51,311 nt of DNA from an uncultured Limosilactobacillus sp. (GTDB lineage Bacteria; Bacillota; Bacilli; Lactobacillales; Lactobacillaceae): NCBI GenBank assembly GCA_944326735.1, contig CALVFC010000001.1, positions 1 to 51,311 of the forward strand, in the 5' to 3' direction. The notes beneath the pieces are model-generated. The model was not told the origin of the DNA. It did no database searches and was given only the letters and a program-made list of their open reading frames with translations. A program made the position numbers and the translations under genes. Below are positions 8,995-15,615 of the stretch, one piece after another (position 1 is the first letter of the stretch; every line of letters starts with the position of its first letter).

Positions 8995-9024
8995 TAGCGC
9001 TCTCCTTTTTCCCTAATAATCTTT

Positions 9025-9071
9025 ATTATATCAAAAAGGAGACACTCACTAATAACAAGAGCATCTCCTTT
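9025..9071 (-). terminator. Terminator after the ATPase gene, overlapping the next gene's -10
   Basis: Arms 9035-9042 and 9064-9071 (AAAGGAGA type), plus a further three pairs inside, are followed on the minus strand by TTTTTGA. TATAAT at 9030-9025 lies directly after the U-run and is a likely -10 for the fused ABC gene. Confidence 0.75.
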
Positions 9072-9102
9072 AAATAAATTAAATCATTTCCCGGGAAATA
9101 AA

Positions 9103-9777
9103 TTATTCCTGAGTTAATTTGCCGTCACTAAGGTCCCAGATATGGTCCGCAAACTGTTTCAACCGCAGATCATGCGTCACAACAACGACTGCTTTGTTGT
9201 TTTGTTTAGCCAGGTCCTGGAATAGCTGGCCAACAACTTCCACCAAGTTACTATCTAGCGAGGCCGTTGGCTCATCAGCTAACACTACTTGGGGATCAGT
9301 ATATAAGGCACGGGCAATGGCTACCCGCTGGTTTTGGCCCCCTGATAGTTCAGAAGGATATTGTTTCAGTAACTGTTTAATCTCCAACTGATCTAATAAT
9401 TGACCTAATTGGTCTGGTGACAGGTTTCCAGTCTTTTTAACACGGTTAACTAGTTTGAACTGGTCTTCCACCGTTAAATAAGGGAGAAGGTTATAGGATT
9501 GCAAAACAAAGCCAATCTTGTCCAACCGTAAATGTTCCTTCTGCTGCTGACTAAGTTTATTTATATCCTCGCCATCAATAATTACTTGCCCAGTATCGGG
9601 CGTCTGCAGACCGCCGGCAATCGTCAGAAAAGTACTCTTCCCTGAACCGGAAGGGCCCAGTACCAGGTTTAGTTCGCCTAATGCAGCCGAGAAATTGACG
9701 TCTTTTAGGACGTGCACACGGCCAACGCCATGGCCATATGACTTATTAACATCTTTAATGATCATTGCATCATCCAT
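9103..9777 (-). CDS. hrtA: ABC transporter ATPase, HrtA-like (heme efflux)
   Basis: This 224-residue ATPase of the LolD/MacB type has Walker A GPSGSGKST (41-49), signature LSGGQNQR and Walker B VVLADEPTASLD. It should power the FtsX-like permease encoded just upstream (stop at 9793, gap 15 bp). The ATG at 9777 has GGAGGGG. In Lactococcus lactis the order hrtR-hrtB-hrtA encodes a heme-responsive exporter; the order and regulator features here match, so heme efflux is inferred. A bacteriocin- or drug-resistance ABC pair would be the alternative. Confidence 0.8.
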   Translation of the reverse strand: MDDAMIIKDVNKSYGHGVGRVHVLKDVNFSAALGELNLVLGPSGSGKSTFLTIAGGLQTPDTGQVIIDGEDINKLSQQQKEHLRLDKIGFVLQSYNLLPYLTVEDQFKLVNRVKKTGNLSPDQLGQLLDQLEIKQLLKQYPSELSGGQNQRVAIARALYTDPQVVLADEPTASLDSNLVEVVGQLFQDLAKQNNKAVVVVTHDLRLKQFADHIWDLSDGKLTQE

Positions 9778-9792
9778 TGGTGTATCCCCTCC

Positions 9793-10854
9793 TTACTGGT
9801 TTAATGCGGCCACTGGATCGATCTTCGCAATCACGCGAACCGGGAGCAGCGCACCGATAATTCCTAACACTAGCAGTGCTCCTGATAGTCCCGCAATTGC
9901 TAACCAATTAATCTCCATCGGCAGGCCATCTGGTAATACTTGCTTGGTCAGTAATGTAAGCAAGATTCCGCCAATATCACCGACAGCAACAAGTAGTAAT
10001 GACTGATAGATCGTTGAACTAATCAAATTCTTGGCAGGAATTCCCTGCGCCCGCAAGACAGCAAAGTGGGGCAGTTTTTGAATGGTCAAAATGTACAGGA
10101 AGACCGCAATGATTACTAAAGAAATAATCATTAAGAAGCCAATCATAAAAGTAAAGGTCGTGTTTTGCGCACTATATCCAGGCAGCTTATTAACAAATTG
10201 TTTGACGGTATAATGTTCCAACTTGGGAGCAGTAGCGGTCGACAATGCCTGATCAGAAATTAGTGCCGACCCAACAATATTTGGCTGGACACTTCGTAGT
10301 TGTCGCCAACTTGTTAGGCTTCCGTATACTACGGGAGCAACGCTCAGTTGGGCGTTCTTAACAAAGCCAACGATTTTGAACCGTGGTCCCTGACTATTTA
10401 ATCGCAAGTAGTCGCCACGTTTAAATCCCTTATTTTTAAGCGACTGGTCAACAACGACTTCGCGATTATTGTGAGCTTCCCGGCCAGCAACTAACTGCAG
10501 CTTATCCTGAAAAATGAACTCATTACGGTTCAAGCCCACAAACTGAACATTTTCCTTATTTTTTCCCTGCTTAGCAACCGCGGGCGCCACCCCAATTGTT
10601 GCCATGTGGTCTGGCCGGTAGTTAGGCCGTTGGTCCTGGCTGATTAGTGATTGACTGAGACTGTCGTTACTATTTTTACTAAGAAAGACAGTCTGCGTTC
10701 CCCAGGAATCAATTGCGGCAGTGTTTTCATGGGCGAGTCCCAGCATCATCCCCATCAAAATCATGATTAGGTAGCTAATCAAAATGAACATGAGGGTGAT
10801 CAGGCCATACCGTAATTTTTCGTGTTTAATTTCTTTTAATGCTAGAAACATCAT
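9793..10854 (-). CDS. hrtB: ABC transporter permease, HrtB-like (FtsX family)
   Basis: This 353-residue permease starts MMFLALKEIKHEKLRYGLI. The frame stays open to 10977 inside the TetR gene, but the ATG at 10854 overlaps that gene's TAA by one base (TAATG) and has AAAGGAG, so it is the start. TM1 spans about 17-40; an extracytoplasmic domain follows, then three TM segments ending GALLPVRVIAKIDPVAAL, the DevC/FtsX layout. Translational coupling to the TetR regulator and the adjoining ATPase make one operon. Heme efflux is inferred from the HrtRBA match. Confidence 0.82.
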   Translation of the reverse strand: MMFLALKEIKHEKLRYGLITLMFILISYLIMILMGMMLGLAHENTAAIDSWGTQTVFLSKNSNDSLSQSLISQDQRPNYRPDHMATIGVAPAVAKQGKNKENVQFVGLNRNEFIFQDKLQLVAGREAHNNREVVVDQSLKNKGFKRGDYLRLNSQGPRFKIVGFVKNAQLSVAPVVYGSLTSWRQLRSVQPNIVGSALISDQALSTATAPKLEHYTVKQFVNKLPGYSAQNTTFTFMIGFLMIISLVIIAVFLYILTIQKLPHFAVLRAQGIPAKNLISSTIYQSLLLVAVGDIGGILLTLLTKQVLPDGLPMEINWLAIAGLSGALLVLGIIGALLPVRVIAKIDPVAALNQ

Positions 10855-11369
10855 TACTGCTCCTTTCGTAGTAACTGATTTAGCACATGCGCTAAATAAT
10901 CGAGCGATTGTTCTTGATCTTCTGGATTGAGCAGGCATTCTTTGATCGTCTCGTGGATAAGCGTCATCACTGCCCACTCATCAGCATTATGCGGCAGAGG
11001 CCCCGCTGTCCGCGTGAGGAGCCCCTCATTTGTTTGAAAATGTAACCGGACAAGGTTCCGATAGCGACCGTTATTAACGGACATGACAAAAGCTTTCACT
11101 TGGTCTAAGTATTCATCAGCGGTCAATAGCCCCGCTTGGTTGGTCACTGGTTGGTGGATAGTCATCATTGCTTGACGATAAATGTAGCGGTAGGCATCCG
11201 TCAGGTCAGTAAAGTACTTATAAAATGCTCCCCGTGCAATATGCGCTTGTTTAACAATCCGAGCAACCTGGGCATCAGCTAAACTGTGATGGCTAAACTC
11301 GGTTAACAGGGCTTGCTGAATATGATCCTTTTTCTCTATTGAGAGGTGGTCAAAAGTAGCCGATGGCAT
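10854..11369 (-). CDS. hrtR: TetR-family regulator, HrtR-like heme sensor
   Basis: This 171-residue regulator has an N-terminal TetR HTH (AQVARIVKQAHIARGAFYKYF, within residues 33-53). His72, in MTIHQP, falls exactly at the position of the heme ligand His72 of lactococcal HrtR, and His139, in LIHETIKECLL, sits in the segment matching its second ligand His149 (recalled from the known structure). The MPSATFDHLSIEKK start also resembles HrtR. The ATG at 11369 has GGAGG. Two palindromic operators lie in its promoter. It probably represses its own operon until heme binds. Confidence 0.8.
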   Translation of the reverse strand: MPSATFDHLSIEKKDHIQQALLTEFSHHSLADAQVARIVKQAHIARGAFYKYFTDLTDAYRYIYRQAMMTIHQPVTNQAGLLTADEYLDQVKAFVMSVNNGRYRNLVRLHFQTNEGLLTRTAGPLPHNADEWAVMTLIHETIKECLLNPEDQEQSLDYLAHVLNQLLRKEQ

Positions 11370-11384
11370 TCTTATTCCTCCTTA

Positions 11385-11444
11385 GTGACACCGTGTCACG
11401 TTAATCTGTGTCAATAGAATACTGCTAAAGTGACACCGTGTCAA
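11385..11444 (-). promoter_or_regulatory. hrt-operon promoter with two TGACAC-C-GTGTCA operators
   Basis: On the minus strand TTGACA (11444-11439), a 17-bp spacer and TATTCT (11421-11416) form the promoter. A 15-nt palindrome, GTGACACCGTGTCAC, lies at 11385-11399, between start site and ribosome site. A second copy (last base A) at 11430-11444 contains the -35. A half site, TGTGTCA, lies between them at 11407-11413. The palindrome agrees closely with the HrtR operator I recall, ATGACACAGTGTCAT. Confidence 0.85.
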
Positions 11445-11453
11445 CTCGGTGAT

Positions 11454-11484
11454 AAAAAAAAGAGACTGCCATAATGCAGCCTCT
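11454..11484 (-). terminator. Terminator of the alcohol dehydrogenase gene
   Basis: Arms 11461-11469 and 11476-11484 pair with one mismatch and are followed on the minus strand by seven or more T. It ends about 10 bp upstream of the hrt -35. Confidence 0.92.
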
Positions 11485-11499
11485 AAAAAGTCAATTAGG

Positions 11500-12513
11500 T
11501 TAAGCGTCTTCGCCTGCGACCCTTACAACGGCCTTTGAAACGCCCTTAATCCGACCGTTTACGAAGTCATCAACATCTTGGTAGTCGAATTCGTGTGACA
11601 ACAGTGGTAAAACATCAACCTTGCCCGAACCCATTAATGCAATCGCATCTTCGAAGCAGTAAGGGTTGATGAATGCTCCTTGAATGGTCAATTGCTTCTG
11701 GAAGACTTCGTAACTGTTGATCGAGAACTTACTGTCCGGGTTACCAACACCAAACATTAATACTTGGCCGCCACGAGCTGCTGCTTCAACAGCTTGTTCT
11801 TGGGTTTCAGGACGACCAACTGCTTCAATAACAATGTCGTAAGCATCGTTAGGAATCTTTTCACCCTTAGCAGTGTTGATAGTCTTGGCACCAAAGCGAT
11901 CGTGGTTCAGCTTCAACTTGTCGTCAGACAAACCACTCAGGGTAACTTCTTCAACTCCTTCGGATAATAGGGTTTGAACAAATAATTGGCCCATGAAGCC
12001 ATCACCGATAACCAATGCTTTTTGGTATGGGTGTAATTCTAACAGGTCAACCCCGTGGACAGCACAGGACAGTGGTTCGGTAACCGCAGCAGCCTTCAGT
12101 GACAAACTATCAGGAATTGGGTAAACAACCTTAGCAGGAGCAGTGAAGTATTCTTCAAAGCCACCGTCACGAGTAACCCCCACGGCATCTAAGTGTTCAC
12201 ATAATTCTGGACGAGAAGTCCGGCAGTACTTACATTCACCACAGTAGATGTTTGGGTCAACGGAAACACGGTCACCTACTTTAACGTTCGTCACTTCAGA
12301 ACCAACCTTAGCCACAACACCTGAGTTTTCGTGACCAAGAACAATTGGTGGAACCGCATCGGCAGAACCAGGCAGACCAGCGTACAGGGCGTGGTCAGTA
12401 CCACAAATACCAGCGTAAGCAGTGTGAACAAGCACTTCATTTGGCTTGATTTCTGGAACGTCGACATCCTTAACTTCTAAATTCTTAATTCCGGTTAATA
12501 CAAGAGCTTTCAT
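11500..12513 (-). CDS. Zinc-dependent alcohol/polyol dehydrogenase (MDR family)
   Basis: This 337-residue medium-chain dehydrogenase has catalytic zinc ligands C37, H61 and E62 (GICGTDH, GHENSG). Structural zinc ligands are C91, C94, C97 and C105, and a Rossmann motif reads VIGDGFMG. The pattern resembles sorbitol/butanediol/threonine-type dehydrogenases that oxidise a secondary alcohol with NAD(P); the substrate cannot be read. It is monocistronic, with a strong promoter and LacI/CcpA-like palindromes upstream, suggesting sugar- or catabolite-linked control. Confidence 0.88.
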   Translation of the reverse strand: MKALVLTGIKNLEVKDVDVPEIKPNEVLVHTAYAGICGTDHALYAGLPGSADAVPPIVLGHENSGVVAKVGSEVTNVKVGDRVSVDPNIYCGECKYCRTSRPELCEHLDAVGVTRDGGFEEYFTAPAKVVYPIPDSLSLKAAAVTEPLSCAVHGVDLLELHPYQKALVIGDGFMGQLFVQTLLSEGVEEVTLSGLSDDKLKLNHDRFGAKTINTAKGEKIPNDAYDIVIEAVGRPETQEQAVEAAARGGQVLMFGVGNPDSKFSINSYEVFQKQLTIQGAFINPYCFEDAIALMGSGKVDVLPLLSHEFDYQDVDDFVNGRIKGVSKAVVRVAGEDA

Positions 12514-12548
12514 CTGAATGTAACCTCACTTATTAAATTATTTTCCAT

Positions 12549-12630
12549 AGTATATCGAAAGATCTTGTGAATTGTCAAACGTTTATCAATATATCTAAAA
12601 TTTTCTTTAAATTGGTTTTGAAACCGGTTT
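12549..12630 (-). promoter_or_regulatory. Dehydrogenase promoter with two LacI/CcpA-like palindromes
   Basis: TTGACA (12578-12573), an 18-bp spacer and TATACT (12554-12549) form a near-consensus minus-strand promoter. AAACGTTT at 12577-12584 overlaps the -35, and AAACCGGTTT at 12621-12630 lies 45 bp further upstream (centre to centre). CG-centred palindromes like these are typical of LacI-family regulators, including CcpA; neither is a perfect cre match. Confidence 0.6.
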
Positions 12631-12710
12631 ACATGGTCTTCTGATAGTTATCTTTGGGGCTCAAAATGCCGGTAATTAGGCAATTTACCATTGAACTAGT
12701 TTATTTTTTA

Positions 12711-12723
12711 TGTTAGCCTAACA
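12711..12723 (+). promoter_or_regulatory. DtxR/MntR-type operator upstream of mntH
   Basis: TGTTAGCCTAACA is a 13-nt palindrome matching the core of the DtxR-family consensus (GGTTAGCCTAACC). It suggests manganese- or iron-dependent repression. A further stem (ACCTTTG 12743-12749, CAAAGGT 12758-12764) lies between it and the gene. Confidence 0.65.
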
Positions 12724-12794
12724 AAGTAATCCAATTAAGTTAACCTTTGTTATCATGCAAAGGTAACAAAATTAAGATGAAAGGTGGATTTGGC

Positions 12795-14384
12795 GTGGAT
12801 AACACAAAAAATCAACACCGTAAGCATCATTTAATTGAATATGCTAACGGGAAGTCGTTGCAAGAAATTAACGGAACCGTTAAAGTTCCGCATGGTAAAG
12901 GGTTCTGGCGGACATTATTTGCCTACTCTGGTCCTGGTGCTTTAGTTGCCGTTGGATACATGGATCCTGGTAACTGGGCTACTTCAATCACCGGTGGTCA
13001 AAGCTTCCAATACACCCTAATGACTACTATCTTGATTTCAAGTTTGATTGCGATGTTGCTTCAATACATGGCGGCTAAACTCGGAATTGTGAGTCAAATG
13101 GACCTTGCCCAGGCAACACGGGCACGGACCGGTAAAGCATTAGGGATTATTCTTTGGATCATGACTGAATTGGCTATCATGGCTACTGATATCGCTGAAG
13201 TTATTGGTGCCGCTATTGCCCTGAACTTATTGTTCCACATTCCTTTGATCCCATCAGTCTTCATTACCGTTCTTGATGTTTTAGTACTGCTATTATTGAC
13301 GAAGATTGGTTTCCGGAAGATCGAAGCGATTGTTGCTTGCCTGATTTTAGTCATTCTGTTTGTCTTTGCATATCAAGTTGCATTGTCTCACCCTAACTGG
13401 GGTGCTGCCTTTGTTGGCTTACTGCCATCAGCTAAGGCCATTGCTCAACACCCTGAAATCGGTGGAATTACTCCATTGAGTGGTTCTCTGGGGATCATTG
13501 GTGCGACTGTTATGCCTCACAACTTGTACCTGCACTCAGCTATTTCACAGACCCGTGAAATCGACCACAACAACCTTGACAGCATTCGTCAAACTGTTCG
13601 TTTCACAACTTGGGACTCTAACATTCAATTGTCACTGGCCTTCGTTGTTAACGCCCTCCTGCTGATCATGGGTGTCGCTGTCTTCAAGTACGGTGCCGTT
13701 AAGGATAGTTCATTCTTCGGTTTATACGACGCTTTGAACAACACTTCAATGCTGTCTAACCCAATTCTGATTGCCGTTGCTAAATCCGGGATCCTTTCAA
13801 CGCTGTTCGCCATTGCGCTGTTAGCTTCCGGTCAGAACTCAACCATCACTGGGACCTTAACTGGTCAGGTTATCATGGAAGGATTCATTCACATGCGGAT
13901 GCCTTTGTGGGCTCGTCGGCTTGTTACCCGTATCATTTCTGTGATCCCTGTTCTGGCTTGTGTTGCCATGACTTCTGGTGAAACCACCATTCAACAACAC
14001 ACAGCCTTGAACCTCCTGATGGAAAACTCACAGGTCTTCCTGGCATTTGCCCTGCCATTCTCCATGTTGCCATTACTTTTGATGACCAACAGTGAAGTTG
14101 AAATGGGTGAATTTAAGAACCGTGCCTGGGTTAAGTTCTGTGGTTGGTTCTCTGTTATCCTGTTAACCTTCTTGAACCTTTACAACCTGCCATCAACCTT
14201 TGAAGGCTTCGATGTTTGGTCCAAGACTACTTCTGACGTTTTAGCCTACATCACCATTGTTGTTATCTTGGTCCTTCTTGCATGGACCTGGATTGAAATG
14301 TACCGTGGTGACAAGCGCTTTGCTGCTGAAGGCAAAGGCTTCGAACAAGAAGAAGAAAAGATGAAGGCTAACGGCCAAGAATAA
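12795..14384 (+). CDS. mntH: Nramp-family manganese/divalent metal transporter
   Basis: This 529-residue membrane protein has the Nramp signatures DPGNWA (57-62, TM1) and MPH (240-242, TM6), whose Asp, Asn and Met bind the metal. It imports Mn(II), and possibly Fe(II), with protons; lactobacilli rely on high Mn. The GTG at 12795 is preferred because AAAGGTGG lies 7 nt upstream; the open frame starts earlier, at 12747, without a ribosome site. The upstream MntR-type palindrome fits metal repression. It is monocistronic and ends in a hydrophilic charged tail. Confidence 0.93.
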   Translation: MDNTKNQHRKHHLIEYANGKSLQEINGTVKVPHGKGFWRTLFAYSGPGALVAVGYMDPGNWATSITGGQSFQYTLMTTILISSLIAMLLQYMAAKLGIVSQMDLAQATRARTGKALGIILWIMTELAIMATDIAEVIGAAIALNLLFHIPLIPSVFITVLDVLVLLLLTKIGFRKIEAIVACLILVILFVFAYQVALSHPNWGAAFVGLLPSAKAIAQHPEIGGITPLSGSLGIIGATVMPHNLYLHSAISQTREIDHNNLDSIRQTVRFTTWDSNIQLSLAFVVNALLLIMGVAVFKYGAVKDSSFFGLYDALNNTSMLSNPILIAVAKSGILSTLFAIALLASGQNSTITGTLTGQVIMEGFIHMRMPLWARRLVTRIISVIPVLACVAMTSGETTIQQHTALNLLMENSQVFLAFALPFSMLPLLLMTNSEVEMGEFKNRAWVKFCGWFSVILLTFLNLYNLPSTFEGFDVWSKTTSDVLAYITIVVILVLLAWTWIEMYRGDKRFAAEGKGFEQEEEKMKANGQE

Positions 14385-14405
14385 TTTATCGAGAAGATAA
14401 ACGTT

Positions 14406-14442
14406 AAGTCTCCCTATCCTGACTGGATTTGGGAGGCTTTTT
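14406..14442 (+). terminator. Terminator of mntH
   Basis: Arms 14406-14414 and 14431-14439, with an inner ATCC/GGAT stem (14416-14419, 14425-14428), are followed by a T-run. Confidence 0.9.
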
Positions 14443-14474
14443 AGTATGTTAAATTCTTTTAACTTCTTTATACT

Positions 14475-14614
14475 TTTTATTCACAGATCCTTCATGTTTA
14501 TCCAGTATATTAAGAAGCATAGAAAGATACCTTCCTCCTCAAAAACGTTTATCTTTCTCCTCCCTAAATGATTTAAGTTACAGCATTAGGCTCCTCACAA
14601 TCAGGAGCCTTTTG
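14475..14614 (+). ncRNA. Candidate small regulatory RNA with an anti-Shine-Dalgarno loop
   Basis: No ORF explains the terminator at 14588-14610 (8-bp perfect stem, TTTTGTT tail), 146 nt beyond the mntH terminator. Before it, a 9-bp perfect stem (14521-14529 with 14550-14558) displays a CCTTCCTCCTC loop. Another CTCCTCCC follows the stem, so two stretches are complementary to ribosome sites. A TATACT at 14469-14474 could be its -10; no good -35 is visible. C-rich unpaired motifs are a hallmark of Gram-positive trans-acting sRNAs such as RsaE/RoxS. An untranslated relic is the alternative. Confidence 0.45.
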
Positions 14615-14710
14615 TTGTGGCATATAATAATCTGACTATTCTTTAGGTCCAAAATGTTATAATATACACCTGTAACTTAAACTGCATTCTCTAAGTGAGA
14701 GGTGAAAAGG

Positions 14711-15274
14711 TTGAATAACCAAAATAATAACCAGCGCCCCAGTCGGGTTCAGCTTTATGATTCAAACAATAACTCACGGCGGCCATCATTTGGCGGCAAG
14801 AAGCCTCGTCGTCCCCGAATGGGTGGAATGAACAACCGCCTGTTTAAAATCCTGCTGATCGTTCTGTTAACTATCTTGGCAGTCACTGTTATCGTCTTTG
14901 CGATCAAGCAACAAGATCCCGTTAACACTAACAACAACGATCAAGTCTCCACAAGCAGCAAGTCATCACACAAGAAACACCATAAGAAGAGCCATAGTTC
15001 ATCCAAGTCTAACGATGATGACGATGATTATTCATTCTCCTTCTCTACTGGTGGTGGCAGTCAAGGAACCACCAACAATGGTGGAGGCCAACACACAACC
15101 AATAGCAACCAAGGAAACACAAACAACAATAACAACCAAGGACAAACCACCAACCAGGGTGGCGACCAGCATAACACGGGCAACAGCCAGCCAGCTAACA
15201 ATGGTGGCGGCAATACCTCTACTGGTGGCGGTGCTCCTGCTCAGCAACCAGCTGCAAATAACCAAGGAAAATAA
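14711..15274 (+). CDS. Hypothetical membrane-anchored low-complexity protein
   Basis: I do not recognise a family. The TTG at 14711 has GAGAGGTG at good spacing; the GTG at 14702 is too close to that site. The protein (about 187 residues) has an Asn/Arg-rich basic cytoplasmic head with GGKKPRRPRMGG, one TM helix (about 44-65) and an extracytoplasmic tail with a His/Lys/Ser block (SSHKKHHKKSHSSS), an Asp5 run and then about 75 residues of Gly, Asn, Gln and Thr. It could be a wall-spanning anchor or an adhesive. TATAAT lies at 14658-14663. Confidence 0.7.
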   Translation: MNNQNNNQRPSRVQLYDSNNNSRRPSFGGKKPRRPRMGGMNNRLFKILLIVLLTILAVTVIVFAIKQQDPVNTNNNDQVSTSSKSSHKKHHKKSHSSSKSNDDDDDYSFSFSTGGGSQGTTNNGGGQHTTNSNQGNTNNNNNQGQTTNQGGDQHNTGNSQPANNGGGNTSTGGGAPAQQPAANNQGK

Positions 15275-15301
15275 TTTTCTTAGCGAATTTTAAATTTACC
15301 C

Positions 15302-15586
15302 TTGCCATCGCCAATTCCAGTGCTATAATCAGAGTCAATTAAAGGATATGCACTACGGAAGCCCTCTACCAGGGAGTCGATGCCTAGGCTGGAAGCATCG
15401 TTGAGTGGTTACCGTGGATGTACCACCTTTAGATTGACCCACCGAAATAAGGTGGCGCGGGTCGTGTCCGTTACCACACCATAGAGAGGACGGTATTAGT
15501 ACGTCCTGAACATGGGTGGAACCACGCTAATTATGAAATAATTGACGTCCCTAACGCTTTGATGAAAGGCGTTAGGGACGTTTTTT
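15302..15586 (+). promoter_or_regulatory. Promoter and T-box leader of thrS
   Basis: TTGCCA (15302-15307) and TATAAT (15324-15329) are 16 bp apart. The leader carries the T-box sequence GGGTGGAACCACG (about 15513-15525) and a terminator with a 13-bp perfect stem (15545-15557 with 15569-15581) and a T-run. An ACC triplet in the GGTTACCGTGG segment (about 15398-15408) could be the specifier for threonine. Uncharged tRNA-Thr should disrupt the terminator and raise thrS expression. Confidence 0.93.
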
Positions 15587-15615
15587 GTTTAACTACAAAA
15601 AGGGAGAGATTGTTT

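Noticed and set aside
10855..10977. Longer start of the HrtB-like permease
   Set aside because: This extension lies inside the TetR gene; the ATG at 10854 overlaps the TetR stop and has an AAAGGAG site.
12590..12635. A true cre (CcpA) site at the dehydrogenase promoter
   Set aside because: The sequence around 12621-12630 is one base out of register with the TGWAANCGNTNWCA consensus; I call it only LacI/CcpA-like.
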